A stretch of DNA of 64,000 bases from contig NZ_FNVR01000013.1 of assembly GCF_900108085.1 (NCBI RefSeq), positions 1 through 64,000 of the forward strand, written 5' to 3'. Under the pieces are notes generated by a model. The model saw nothing but the letters and a program-made list of their open reading frames with translations. It had not been told where the DNA came from and did no database searches. The stretch is from Algoriphagus boritolerans DSM 17298 = JCM 18970 (GTDB taxonomy: Bacteria > Bacteroidota > Bacteroidia > Cytophagales > Cyclobacteriaceae). The translations under genes were made by a program, and so were the position numbers. Below are positions 33,077 through 42,321 of this stretch, piece by piece (positions within the stretch are counted from its first letter, which is position 1; each line of letters opens with the position of its first letter).

Positions 33077-33895
33077 TTGGAAAACAACCTAAAGGTGTAC
33101 AAAAGTGATAAGTTTGATGTGGTAGACACAGCGAGCTTATCACTTTTTCTTTACCCCCAATCGTTATTTATTTTTGCCAAGGATCAAAATCTGGCAAATA
33201 TCTGTGTACACTATTACTTTGATTTCACCATTGATCGGCTGGAAGGCCTCTTCAGTACGGATCAATTGTTGAGGCAAGATGTTCCCGTCAAGGTTTACTT
33301 CCATCAGACGGCGTTTAGTTTAGTTCCCGGAGTTCTTTATCAATCAGGAAAGGAAAACGAATACCTGCAATTCGCTCAGGAATTACCTGCCGAGCCGGAG
33401 TTTTTTGCTTCGCCACTGGACAGCACTAACTTACAAGTAGTCAGCTATATCCCCCACAGACTCAAAAAAAATCTGGATGCCAGATATTCGGAAGTCACAC
33501 TCCATCATGGCAGTTGTTCGTTTCTGTCCTATTTATTCAAAGAGCGGTTCAATCTAATCGGGCAGGAAATCCTGGTGAATTATTTTGGTTCTCATATTTA
33601 CATCGCAGCATTTACCGATCAGGAGCTCAGTCTGTTCAATATGTTTGAAATAGGCACAAAGGCGGATATTCTCAAGTATATTCTGATCGCCATGAATCAG
33701 TTGAAATTTGAACGAAATCACGTCAAGGTGAGCATCTATGGAGGTACTGAAGAAAGCGGGATCACTGTGGATTGGGGAAGTGATTATTTCCAAAACTTCA
33801 GACTGGAAACACCACATGCCAATCAAAATTACTCACATGGATTCAAGCATCTGAAGTCTGAAAATGTATTTGAAACCTTCTGGCAATACGATTAA
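33077..33895 (+). CDS. DUF3822 family protein (272 aa)
   Basis: Bacteroidota-specific DUF3822: an actin-like ATPase-type fold is suggested for the family. The N-terminal part has ASLSLFLYPQSLFIFAKD and the C-terminal part EILVNYFGSHIYIAAFTD. The start is TTG 33077, since an in-frame stop lies just upstream and no ATG occurs early. It is fixed next to coaD in many Bacteroidota, two bases apart here. Confidence 0.8.
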   Translation: MENNLKVYKSDKFDVVDTASLSLFLYPQSLFIFAKDQNLANICVHYYFDFTIDRLEGLFSTDQLLRQDVPVKVYFHQTAFSLVPGVLYQSGKENEYLQFAQELPAEPEFFASPLDSTNLQVVSYIPHRLKKNLDARYSEVTLHHGSCSFLSYLFKERFNLIGQEILVNYFGSHIYIAAFTDQELSLFNMFEIGTKADILKYILIAMNQLKFERNHVKVSIYGGTEESGITVDWGSDYFQNFRLETPHANQNYSHGFKHLKSENVFETFWQYD

Positions 33896-33897
33896 TT

Positions 33898-34353
33898 ATG
33901 AAAAAGATTGCTGTTTTTCCGGGTTCATTTGATCCATTTACGATGGGGCACCATGACATTGTTTTGCGGAGTCTTAATCTTTTTGACGAAGTGATTATCG
34001 GCATAGGGTACAATTCCACCAAGCAAAATCGGTATTTTGAAATCGACCAGATGGTGACCAAAATCAAGGGAGTCTATCAGGGCAATGATCGTGTCAAAGT
34101 AATCGTATACAATGAGTTAACCTCCACCCTTGCAAAAAAATACGAAGCCAGGTTTTTAATCCGCGGTTTAAGAAACACAACGGATTTTGAATACGAAAAC
34201 ACCATCAGCCAAATGAACCGCTACCTCAATACTGAGCTGGAGACGGTCTTTTTGATCACTTCACCTCAATTTGCGGCTGTAAGTTCTACTGTAATCCGTG
34301 AAGTTCACCGATACGGTGGCGATGTGCGGGAGTTTCTCCCTTTCCCAATCTAA
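33898..34353 (+). CDS. coaD: Phosphopantetheine adenylyltransferase
   Basis: 151 aa, the normal CoaD length. The nucleotidyl-transfer motif FPGSFDPFTMGHHDI (residues 7-21) and the C-terminal VSSTVIREVHRYGGDV are diagnostic, and IRGLRNTTDFEYE is present. It converts 4'-phosphopantetheine and ATP to dephospho-CoA in the cytoplasm, the fourth step of CoA synthesis. It directly follows the DUF3822 gene. Confidence 0.95.
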   Translation: MKKIAVFPGSFDPFTMGHHDIVLRSLNLFDEVIIGIGYNSTKQNRYFEIDQMVTKIKGVYQGNDRVKVIVYNELTSTLAKKYEARFLIRGLRNTTDFEYENTISQMNRYLNTELETVFLITSPQFAAVSSTVIREVHRYGGDVREFLPFPI

Positions 34354-34367
34354 AAAAAGATTTTAAG

Positions 34368-35045
34368 CTAGATTTTAATGTGGTTTTTGAGATACTGCTT
34401 AAACAGGTATCGCATAGACGGATAGGAATTTATCAAGGCAGTCTTTGAATCAGCCTCGGACAGCCACAAAATTTCTTTTATCCCCTCCTCCTCCTGGGGT
34501 TTCATCCCGGTGTCATTGAGTGATTCCATCGCATACCAATAGGTTTTCTTCAAAATACTTTTCCTGTTTTGGGTATAGGTATGCCAGGTATTACAGATAT
34601 GCGGTCCGAGTTTTACTTTGACATTCGTTTCCTCTTCGACTTCTCTTTTGGCGCATTCTGTGGGAGTTTCTCCTTTATCAAGCTTCCCTTTTGGAAAATC
34701 CCACTTTCCCAATCTGAAAATCATCAGAATCTTATTCTTTTTTGAGACAATCCCACCTGCCGCTTTTATGATCATGAAGCGACTTTTGATAAAAGCCTTC
34801 ATCGCTTTTTTGTCTTTAGTCACCAGGGTGATCGAGTCAAGCTTTTTCATTTTCCGGGTCCGTAGCAAGTACAGGAGGCGAATGATGGTGTCATGGTTTG
34901 GCTCATGAAACAGAATATCCTCCTCCCAATCCATATCGGCCGGAATCTCCTCCAGATTTGAATAAATAAAATCGTAGGATTTTGCCGGATCGAGTTCCTC
35001 GTAACTGATCAGTTCAACCGGCTTGTCATTGACAAAGATTTTCAT
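34368..35045 (-). CDS. Nudix hydrolase with N-terminal extension (225 aa)
   Basis: An N-terminal domain of about 90 residues precedes a Nudix domain with an intact box: GKLDKGETPTECAKREVEEET, in which all conserved Gly, Glu and Arg positions are present. The combination is typical of Bacteroidota Nudix proteins next to pyrE/coaD. Substrate unknown. It is divergent from pyrE. Confidence 0.85.
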   Translation of the reverse strand: MKIFVNDKPVELISYEELDPAKSYDFIYSNLEEIPADMDWEEDILFHEPNHDTIIRLLYLLRTRKMKKLDSITLVTKDKKAMKAFIKSRFMIIKAAGGIVSKKNKILMIFRLGKWDFPKGKLDKGETPTECAKREVEEETNVKVKLGPHICNTWHTYTQNRKSILKKTYWYAMESLNDTGMKPQEEEGIKEILWLSEADSKTALINSYPSMRYLFKQYLKNHIKI

Positions 35046-35140
35046 AGGTAAAAGTTGCTAAAAAAGGGATATGGTCAAAAATGCATAAAAAAATCAGGCA
35101 GTACAATTTAAAGGCAAATGATTCCATTAATTTTGACTAC

Positions 35141-35785
35141 ATGGAAATTCTAGATCAAAGCATCGCAGCCGAAGTTGCAGACAAACTCCTCGAAATTCAG
35201 GCCATTCGCCTACAACCGGATAAGCCTTTTACATGGGCATCAGGCTGGAAATCCCCGATTTATTGTGACAACAGACTCTCACTCTCTTTTCCGGAAGTGA
35301 GAAATATGATCAAAAATAAGCTCGTGGAAAGCGTTACCCATTTTTTTCAGAATGTAGAAGCCATAGCCGGCGTGGCTACTGCCGGTATTCCGCAAGGAGC
35401 ACTGATCGCCAATGACCTCGGACTTCCATTCATCTATGTACGATCCAAGCCAAAAGGTCATGGCATGGAAAACATGATCGAGGGCAAAGTCACTCCCGGA
35501 CAAAAAGTAGTGGTGGTCGAAGACTTAGTCTCAACGGGTGGAAGCTCGCTGAAAGCAGCAGAAGACTTAAAAAATGCAGGTTTCGAAGTCCTCGGTATGG
35601 TTGCTATATTTAGTTATGGTTTTGAGGTAGCCGCACAGAACTTTAAAAATGCGGGAATCAAATTGGTCTGCCTGAGTCACTATGATGCGCTGTTGCCAAT
35701 TGCAGTCAAGCGCAACTACATCAGTTCAGAAATGCTGGATTCACTGTCAGAATGGAGAAAAGATCCAGGAAGCTGGGGGCAATAA
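35141..35785 (+). CDS. pyrE: Orotate phosphoribosyltransferase
   Basis: ATG 35141 was chosen: the 20 residues of the upstream frame are not part of the family. 214 aa. It contains FTWASGWKSPIYCDNR at the orotate site and the PRPP-binding loop VVVVEDLVSTGGSSLKAAE. It makes OMP from orotate and PRPP in pyrimidine synthesis. Confidence 0.95.
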   Translation: MEILDQSIAAEVADKLLEIQAIRLQPDKPFTWASGWKSPIYCDNRLSLSFPEVRNMIKNKLVESVTHFFQNVEAIAGVATAGIPQGALIANDLGLPFIYVRSKPKGHGMENMIEGKVTPGQKVVVVEDLVSTGGSSLKAAEDLKNAGFEVLGMVAIFSYGFEVAAQNFKNAGIKLVCLSHYDALLPIAVKRNYISSEMLDSLSEWRKDPGSWGQ

Positions 35786-35795
35786 ATTTAGTCAT

Positions 35796-35838
35796 CCTGA
35801 GTCTTAAATATCCTGCGAACATACAAAATGGAAATGAC
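35796..35838. repeat. 43-bp dispersed repeat, copy 2
   Basis: It follows the pyrE stop closely and matches 26746-26788 at 41 of 43 positions. The next bases (about 35877) include AGCGGAGTCGAA, also found after copy 1. Confidence 0.7.
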
Positions 35839-35944
35839 TGTGGTTTAATGTAAAAGCAGGGATATTGTCACCTTTAGCGGAGTCGAAAGGTCCTCAAACT
35901 TCCAGACTCACGTCTGTAAGGTGCTCGGACTGACATGCCATTTT

Positions 35945-37135
35945 TTACTTTTCAAACAGTCCAATCGTCCCCCCTACCCAATCTTTATCTTTATTGAATT
36001 TGACGCCGATCATCTCACCTCGGCTGAGTCTGACGAGATTTCCTACGATGGTGGGATTTTCATCCTTTTCGGGCCAAAGACAAAGCACCCGCACCTCGAC
36101 TTTCACCTGGCCATCAGGCGATTTTACAACGGGAGCATAGTGAACTTTTTTTTGCAAAATATAGAGATCCTTCTCGGTAATGGCCTCCACATCTTCTCTT
36201 TTGACATGAAAAATCACCCCTGCACCGGAAAATGAAAAAAGGGGTTTCAACACGTAATTTTCCAGGTCTTCGGGAATCGATTCCAGTTCACTCAGCAACT
36301 TGGTCTCAATAAAATATGGGCCATGGAGGTAGGGAAGTATGAATTTTGAGATCCGCGTGTACCAATTCGGGTGACCGGCCCACTCCACATCCAACTCTTC
36401 TTCAAAGCTGAAATCAAGGTTAAGGTCCTTTCTCAAATCAAGTTCATCAAAAATCACCCGATTGTAGATCCTTCTGATTCGTTTCTTTTCTCCGGCTGAA
36501 TTTGTATAAAACAACTGCTTCCCTTCCTTGATCACTTCTGTCACACAAACAATTGGAATTCCAAGATCCCTATTGGCATAGTAAAAGTCAATTTTGGTGT
36601 TTTGCTTTTCGGGTTCGATCTCCAATAAAACCACTTCCAGAGGATCGTATCTCCCCAAAATAACCTCAGTCAACATTCTCAGGTAAACCGATTCATCCAC
36701 TCCATCCGGATAGGGCGAAAGTTCATTTAAAAATGGATAATAGGTTAAAATCTTGCGATAAAGATTAAACTGGAAATTGAAAATGGAGGGAAATCCCTGA
36801 ACTTCGATCAGTTTGGGGACAATTTTTCCATGCTCCTGGCAAACTCCAAAATCAATGGCCAAAAACTGTGTATGTGCATCTTCATTTGGCACAGCGGTAT
36901 TCAACTCAATGGATCGCCGGGTCAAGTCCTTGAAGTCAGGTCGTTTGATAAAGTCAATTACCCTTTGACTCGCTTCCAGGATTTGCTTACTAAGGTTTTT
37001 AGGAATAAAAAATGGAGTTTCTGCAATTCTGAATGTGGGTGCATACTCAAAATCCGAGGCAATATCGGCCAGAAAGGCCTGATACTTTTCAGGTGAAAAT
37101 TCGGCATTAAATCGGGTTCTGAAGGATTCAATCAT
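35945..37135 (-). CDS. Circularly permuted-type ATP-grasp-like protein (396 aa)
   Basis: I place this only loosely: LIEVQGFPSIFNFQF, IPEDLENYVLKPLFSFSGAGVIF and EVRVLCLW look like the carboxylate-activating and ATP-binding strands of an ATP-grasp enzyme. No signal peptide. It is the last gene of a five-gene operon with a class I amidotransferase-like protein, a GCS2-type ligase, a RimK-like ATP-grasp and an esterase, which argues for a role in building an amide-linked metabolite. Confidence 0.6.
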   Translation of the reverse strand: MIESFRTRFNAEFSPEKYQAFLADIASDFEYAPTFRIAETPFFIPKNLSKQILEASQRVIDFIKRPDFKDLTRRSIELNTAVPNEDAHTQFLAIDFGVCQEHGKIVPKLIEVQGFPSIFNFQFNLYRKILTYYPFLNELSPYPDGVDESVYLRMLTEVILGRYDPLEVVLLEIEPEKQNTKIDFYYANRDLGIPIVCVTEVIKEGKQLFYTNSAGEKKRIRRIYNRVIFDELDLRKDLNLDFSFEEELDVEWAGHPNWYTRISKFILPYLHGPYFIETKLLSELESIPEDLENYVLKPLFSFSGAGVIFHVKREDVEAITEKDLYILQKKVHYAPVVKSPDGQVKVEVRVLCLWPEKDENPTIVGNLVRLSRGEMIGVKFNKDKDWVGGTIGLFEK

Positions 37136-37141
37136 GAAAAA

Positions 37142-38008
37142 TCAAGTCAAAGAAGGCATATTAAGCATTTTTAGTTTTCGAATGGACTGCTCCAGAAAGT
37201 TAGGAACCAGCGTTTCGTTTGTTTTATAAATTTTATTTTCATCGACCAAATCTTCGAGCATGGTTCTAAACTTTGCTTTGCCTTTGAGTTCGATTATTTT
37301 TTCCCGCACCATGGGCTTTTTCAGATGCTCCAGAAAACTCACAGCATCTGCCTCCGGGTGAAACTGCGTCCCCACGATCTCATCAGAAAACCTAATACCC
37401 ATAATCGCCCGCTCATATTCCACATGATTTCGGATTTTCTCCAAGGCAATGATTTTAGCCCCCAAAGCCTTGAATTTTCTTTTGTCGGGCTGTACCACCT
37501 GATAGTCTCTGGAGTCCACCGCCCAAAATGGATTTTCAAGATTTATAAAAAGGGGATCCTGAAGTCCTTCTGCTGTTTTATGGACAGTCATCACACCAAA
37601 TGACGTGGATTTTCGCTTGGTGATTTTACCCAGACCAAAATGCTTACATGCCATCTGAAATGAATGACAGATCAACAGCAGTTGCTTTTTCTGGGCATGG
37701 TTCATATTCCAAATCCAGACTTGGTCCAAAAAATCATTATACATCAAATCCCAGTTGCCGTCTCCCTCGCATGGATTTCCAGGCCCACCCGTAGAGATGA
37801 ACAAGTCGAAATTTCGGATGTCAGGAATTTCTGCTTTTCCCCTTACATCAAATTCACGATAACTAATTTCTTCAGAAAATCTGGAAAGGATGTCATGGAT
37901 GCACCGCATTCCCTGATTGGGCTCGCCATCATACATATCCAAAATAGCCAGATTTACTTTTTTCTTTCCCACGGAACTTTTGCTTTTCGTTGGAACAAAG
38001 GTAATCAA
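37142..38008 (-). CDS. Class I glutamine amidotransferase-like protein (288 aa)
   Basis: GATase1 fold: FDLFISTGGPGNPCEGD (oxyanion strand), LLLICHSFQMACKHFG with the catalytic Cys in a CHSFQ elbow rather than the usual CxGxQ, and GTQFHPEAD with the His-Glu pair. It probably releases ammonia from glutamine or hydrolyses a gamma-glutamyl bond. It is six bases from the ATP-grasp-like gene and four from the GCS2-like ligase. Confidence 0.8.
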   Translation of the reverse strand: MITFVPTKSKSSVGKKKVNLAILDMYDGEPNQGMRCIHDILSRFSEEISYREFDVRGKAEIPDIRNFDLFISTGGPGNPCEGDGNWDLMYNDFLDQVWIWNMNHAQKKQLLLICHSFQMACKHFGLGKITKRKSTSFGVMTVHKTAEGLQDPLFINLENPFWAVDSRDYQVVQPDKRKFKALGAKIIALEKIRNHVEYERAIMGIRFSDEIVGTQFHPEADAVSFLEHLKKPMVREKIIELKGKAKFRTMLEDLVDENKIYKTNETLVPNFLEQSIRKLKMLNMPSLT

Positions 38009-38012
38009 TCAC

Positions 38013-39131
38013 TCAAATCCCCTCTGTAAACTTGCTTGTAATAAAATCCACTACCGCCTCCAGACTGCCTGTTTTTTCATATACATCTAGCTGCTGATCG
38101 GCACCGGTACCCCGTTCTAATATTTTGTGAACATAGTTGATCTCCTCTCTACTGCCTAACTCATCGACCACATCCTCCACAAAATCCAAAAGCTCCATGA
38201 TCAATTCCTTGGTCGGGACTTCTATTTTCCTTCCAAAATCAATCAAAAGTCCATCGACACCATTTCGGGCCGCACGGAATTTATTCTCCCGGATCAAAGC
38301 GATCCGGTAGATATTAAAGCTGGTATTACTGAGTAATAACTTATACAATTTGGCTACCACGGCCTGAATCAAAGCTACGATGCAAATGGTCTCATCTACG
38401 GTGAGACACATATCGCAAATCCGAAACTCGATGGTGCTGAAAAAAGGATGCATGCGCAGATCCCACCAGATTTTCTTCGGATTATCGATACAATTTGTTT
38501 TAACCAAAATCTCCAAAAAATTATCATACGACTGCACCGAGTCAAAATACTCCGGGAGGCCCGTTCTGGGGAATTTGGCAAAAACTTTAGCCCGAAATGC
38601 TTTGAATCCCGTATTCCTTCCTTCCCAAAATGGAGAGTTGGTCGTCAACGCATAAATGTGCGGTAAGAAATAACAGGCCTGATTCATAAGCTGAAGTGCT
38701 GTTTCCCTGTTTTCAATCCCCACATGGACATGCAGTCCAAAAATCAGATTGGATCGGGCAATGTCTTTCAATTCATTGACGATGTCATGATAGCGCGGGT
38801 CATCGGTGATTTCCTGATCCTGCCATTTGGAAAAAGGATGGGTACTGGAAGCCCCCACCACCAAGCCTTGCACGGAAGCGAGCTCGAAGATTTTATTCCG
38901 GAGGAAAGCTACCTCCTTTCTAGCCTCGGCTACATTTTGGCAAATATTTGTCCCTACCTCCACCACGGATTGGTGCATTTCGGCCTTGACCTGTTCCTTT
39001 AGCGTAATTTTCCCTCCCTCCACTATCTTAGACATGTGAGAGCGAAGATCCCGCGTGACCGGATCAATAATCATGTATTCTTCTTCCACTCCCAAGGTGA
39101 ATTGCGGGAGTTTTTTCGAAACATTTGCCAT
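38013..39131 (-). CDS. Carboxylate-amine ligase, YbdK/GCS2 family (372 aa)
   Basis: GCS2-type glutamate-cysteine ligase fold: FTLGVEEEYMIIDP at the N-terminus, GASSTHPFSKWQDQE, GLHVHVGIEN and a C-terminal VDFITSKF. Members form a peptide bond between a gamma-carboxylate and an amine with ATP; YbdK itself has weak gamma-glutamylcysteine synthetase activity. In this operon it may start a glutathione-like or peptidic compound. Confidence 0.85.
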   Translation of the reverse strand: MANVSKKLPQFTLGVEEEYMIIDPVTRDLRSHMSKIVEGGKITLKEQVKAEMHQSVVEVGTNICQNVAEARKEVAFLRNKIFELASVQGLVVGASSTHPFSKWQDQEITDDPRYHDIVNELKDIARSNLIFGLHVHVGIENRETALQLMNQACYFLPHIYALTTNSPFWEGRNTGFKAFRAKVFAKFPRTGLPEYFDSVQSYDNFLEILVKTNCIDNPKKIWWDLRMHPFFSTIEFRICDMCLTVDETICIVALIQAVVAKLYKLLLSNTSFNIYRIALIRENKFRAARNGVDGLLIDFGRKIEVPTKELIMELLDFVEDVVDELGSREEINYVHKILERGTGADQQLDVYEKTGSLEAVVDFITSKFTEGI

Positions 39132-39141
39132 AATCTTGTTC

Positions 39142-40098
39142 TTAAAAACGTTTAGCCATTTCGACCGAATTTTTCATAAATGTTCCCCAAGTCAGGTTCA
39201 TCTTCCCGGTTTTTTGGGCTTTGGCATAAGCTATCGCCATTTTTGCAGCTTCCTCTACCACCCAGTCAAAGTTTGCCTGACCTACCGAATTGATGTCCGC
39301 ATCCGGGGCCGGATTGCCAAAATCAATGGCGTACGGAATCCCATCCCGCACCGCAAATTCAACCGTATTGAAATCATAGCCCAATCCCGTGCAAAGCTTG
39401 ATGGTGTAATCTTTCACGGTATTGAGTAGCTTTTTGGAAGCGGGGGCTTTATCGACCACATAGCGCAAGTGATGCGGATTTCGGGGTTCATATTCCATGA
39501 TTCTTACAGCCTTGCCTCCCAGGCAGTACACTCTGAAATATTCGTCAAAAAGGATTTCCTCCTGAAGCAGCATCACCAGTTGACCCGTCTCAGGATGTTT
39601 TTGGAAAAACTCCTCCTTATTTTCCAGCCTATAGACATGCTTCCAACCTCCGCCTGCATAGGGTTTCATGTAGGCTGGAAAACCCGTGTAATTGAAGATA
39701 CCCTCCCAATCCAAAGGAGCGACCAGATTTCGGAATGACTTGGCTGTAGTATCATCAGGATGCTTGGCAGAAGGTAAAATCACCGTTTTGGGCAGAGGAA
39801 CCCCAAGCTGATCAGCCAGACAATTATTAAAAAACTTGTCATCCGCACTCCACCAAAATGGATTGTTGATGACCGCAGTCCCCGTCAGGGCAGCATTTTT
39901 CAAATACGCTCTATAAAAGGGTACATCCTGAGAAATCCGGTCAATAATCACCGCGTATTCCGTCAGGTGATTTTGAATGACCTTGTCGATCTGAACGATT
40001 TCAGCTGTAATCCCCTTAGGAGCTAGTTGATTTACCCGCTCTATAAAAGCATGAGGAAACGTGTCCTCCATGCCGAAAAGTATCCCGATTTTTTTCAT
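39142..40098 (-). CDS. RimK-like ATP-grasp ligase (318 aa)
   Basis: ATG 40098 starts the conserved part (MKKIGILFGMEDTFP); the longer frame upstream overlaps the esterase. ATP-grasp motifs: FPAYMKPYAGGGWKHVYRL (ATP-binding lysine and glycine loop), EYFRVYCLGGK and YDFNTVEFAVRDGIPYAIDFGNP (metal-binding Glu/Asn region). It joins a carboxylate to an amine with ATP. Confidence 0.85.
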   Translation of the reverse strand: MKKIGILFGMEDTFPHAFIERVNQLAPKGITAEIVQIDKVIQNHLTEYAVIIDRISQDVPFYRAYLKNAALTGTAVINNPFWWSADDKFFNNCLADQLGVPLPKTVILPSAKHPDDTTAKSFRNLVAPLDWEGIFNYTGFPAYMKPYAGGGWKHVYRLENKEEFFQKHPETGQLVMLLQEEILFDEYFRVYCLGGKAVRIMEYEPRNPHHLRYVVDKAPASKKLLNTVKDYTIKLCTGLGYDFNTVEFAVRDGIPYAIDFGNPAPDADINSVGQANFDWVVEEAAKMAIAYAKAQKTGKMNLTWGTFMKNSVEMAKRF

Positions 40099-40123
40099 AA
40101 TTATGTAGGCTAAAATTGATGTA

Positions 40124-40837
40124 TTAATTGAATTGGATGGTAGATAAATAGTGTGGGAACATTTCTTTCCAAATCGGCCAATCGTGCTTCTTTTCATGGC
40201 GAACGTCAAACCAATGGGGCACACCCCGCTTTTCAAGGACATCATGAAGCTTGATATTCGCATCATAGCAAATATCCCAATTGGAAGTTCCGAGCACAAT
40301 TTTCATGTTCCAAAGTTCATAGTCCTGTAAACCGGGGAGATATTCCAGCGGGCTGTTGAAGAAAATATCATCGTGCTGATAGCCATCCATGAAGCTTCGA
40401 ATATCAAAAGCTCCACTCATACTGAACATATGACTGACATAGCCCGGATGCCTAAAAGCAAAATTGGCAGCATGATATCCGCCAAAACTACAGCCAGCCA
40501 TTGCGACTTTGGAAACGGGAGTATTCAGGCGAATGCGCTCTACCACTTCATGGCAAATCATTTTATCATAAGCCACGTGATTTTGAATCCGCTGATGGGG
40601 ATGAATTCCTTTGTGATAAAAACTCTGTGCATCATTGCTCTCAGGACAAAAGATCTGAATTAGCCCTTGCTCAATAAACCAATGCGCTGAACCAATCAGC
40701 CCCATGTCCCTATTTTCATGAAATGATCCTTTTGAAGTAGGAAAAAGAATCACAGGAAACCCCGCATGACCAAATACCAACATTTCGACATCCCGATGGA
40801 GATGAGGCGAATACCATTTGAAATATTCCTCCTTCAT
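40124..40837 (-). CDS. Alpha/beta-hydrolase esterase (237 aa)
   Basis: Esterase D/YbbA-type fold: nucleophile elbow GCSFGGYHA (Ser of GxSxG), an Asp after the NWDICYD strand and a C-terminal His in HEKKHDWPIWKEM. No signal peptide, so cytoplasmic. It is first in the five-gene ligase operon, 25 bases before the ATP-grasp start; it may trim, deacylate or transfer in that pathway. Confidence 0.8.
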   Translation of the reverse strand: MKEEYFKWYSPHLHRDVEMLVFGHAGFPVILFPTSKGSFHENRDMGLIGSAHWFIEQGLIQIFCPESNDAQSFYHKGIHPHQRIQNHVAYDKMICHEVVERIRLNTPVSKVAMAGCSFGGYHAANFAFRHPGYVSHMFSMSGAFDIRSFMDGYQHDDIFFNSPLEYLPGLQDYELWNMKIVLGTSNWDICYDANIKLHDVLEKRGVPHWFDVRHEKKHDWPIWKEMFPHYLSTIQFN

Positions 40838-40989
40838 TAGATTACAATTTATTTTTTCAAAAAGGCCGTAAGTATCTCAACTGAAATAAATTTTGAGCAG
40901 CTACACGGGTTGCCTAAGTATTACCAAATACTAGTCAAAATTCATTGAAAAAAAAAAAAGTCACCGAATAAGCAGATGTGAAGGAACGG

Positions 40990-41511
40990 TTAATTTTTCT
41001 GTTCCGCTGAAACTGATTCAGCCTTGGATCGCTTGAAAAAGTGCAAAATCAACCCCAGAATAATGAATACAGCCAAAATTCCGATCATTACCCATTTGCT
41101 TGTGGTAAAAATCGATGCAAAAACTGCCACAGGTTCATTTCGTTCAGGAAATAACCTAAGCATGCTCAATACCGAAATATTTTCTAAAAAATCGAATACC
41201 ATGATCAGGAATGGAATAAAAACCACCTGCTTTTTCTTCCAGATCTTAACTAAAATCCCTGAAAATAGTAAAAAGTAGATCACGAGATAAGGCATATCCA
41301 ATGTCAGAATACCAAAGTGATAGCCTTCCCTTTCATCGGCATCTAATCGACCTAAAGCTTCGTAAGCCTCCTCCACTGAGTATCCAAACTTCAAATCGAG
41401 GGCATGTTCCTTTGGCATGAATGCACTCATTAGGAAATTAGTCATCAGGAATAACAGAAACAGCAAGAGAAGTATCCTCCACTTGCTTACAAATAGAAGA
41501 AAGGAATTCAT
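40990..41511 (-). CDS. Hypothetical membrane protein, four spans (173 aa)
   Basis: Hydrophobic spans at about 12-30, 68-86, 93-112 and 138-158, with a hydrophilic loop (EEAYEALGRLDADEREGY) after the first. No family that I recognise. It stands alone between the ligase operon and the gamma-carbonic anhydrase gene. Confidence 0.75.
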   Translation of the reverse strand: MNSFLLFVSKWRILLLLFLLFLMTNFLMSAFMPKEHALDLKFGYSVEEAYEALGRLDADEREGYHFGILTLDMPYLVIYFLLFSGILVKIWKKKQVVFIPFLIMVFDFLENISVLSMLRLFPERNEPVAVFASIFTTSKWVMIGILAVFIILGLILHFFKRSKAESVSAEQKN

Positions 41512-41648
41512 GATAGGATGAATGAGCTGGGTTACGCCAGATAAGTAGAGGAAAAACTAAAAGAATTGCAAACTATTTTTTTTGTTTTTTACCCATTTCA
41601 TGCTCAACATGAGCAATTTCCATAATCTCGCAAAATATAACCAAGTTC

Positions 41649-42182
41649 CTAAAGCTTAAATCCTGAGGCCTCATTTTTAAACCATTCCGAATACATCGGG
41701 TAGTTTTTGGCAGTTCTTAGTATTACCGCTTCCATCTCAGATCCAGTTGGCTTCATCTTTTTTGCAGGGACTCCTGCATAGATGGAGTTGGCCTCCACCA
41801 CCGTATTTGCCAAAACTACTGCCCCAGCCGCAATCACTGCGCCCGAATGCACAACTGCCCCATCCATCACTATTGCACCCATCCCGATCAAGACCCGATC
41901 ATGAATCGTGCAGCCGTGTACACAGGCATTGTGGGCGATGGATACCTGATTGCCAATATGAGTCGGCGATGTCTGAAAAGTACAGTGGATGACAGCACCA
42001 TCCTGAATATTCGTATCATCCCCAATTCGGATTTCGTGCACATCGCCTCGGATTACTGCATTAAACCAAACTGTGCAGTTTTTGCCCATCACCACATCTC
42101 CCACAATGGTTGAATTCGGTGCAAGCCAACAATTCTCCCCTAAAACGGGGCTTTTGCCCCGGACTTCCATGATTAATGCCAT
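41649..42182 (-). CDS. Gamma-carbonic anhydrase family protein (177 aa)
   Basis: Left-handed beta helix with the three zinc-ligand histidines in GAVIHCTFQ and SIAHNACVHGC, plus IRGDVHEIRIG at the conserved turn. Closely similar to YrdA/CaiE-type trimers. Carbonic anhydrase activity is proven only for some members. A C-terminal helix (YPMYSEWFK) follows. Confidence 0.9.
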   Translation of the reverse strand: MALIMEVRGKSPVLGENCWLAPNSTIVGDVVMGKNCTVWFNAVIRGDVHEIRIGDDTNIQDGAVIHCTFQTSPTHIGNQVSIAHNACVHGCTIHDRVLIGMGAIVMDGAVVHSGAVIAAGAVVLANTVVEANSIYAGVPAKKMKPTGSEMEAVILRTAKNYPMYSEWFKNEASGFKL

Positions 42183-42321
42183 TTTTGATTTGCTTTAGCT
42201 CCGGTAAAACTAATTGCTTACAGGATTTTAATTTTTTTTTCAAGTTCGTGAACTTTTTTGAAGGGCATTGGTTTGCGTGTATATACATACAAATTTTGAA
42301 AACCAATCCAAAAAAAGCACA

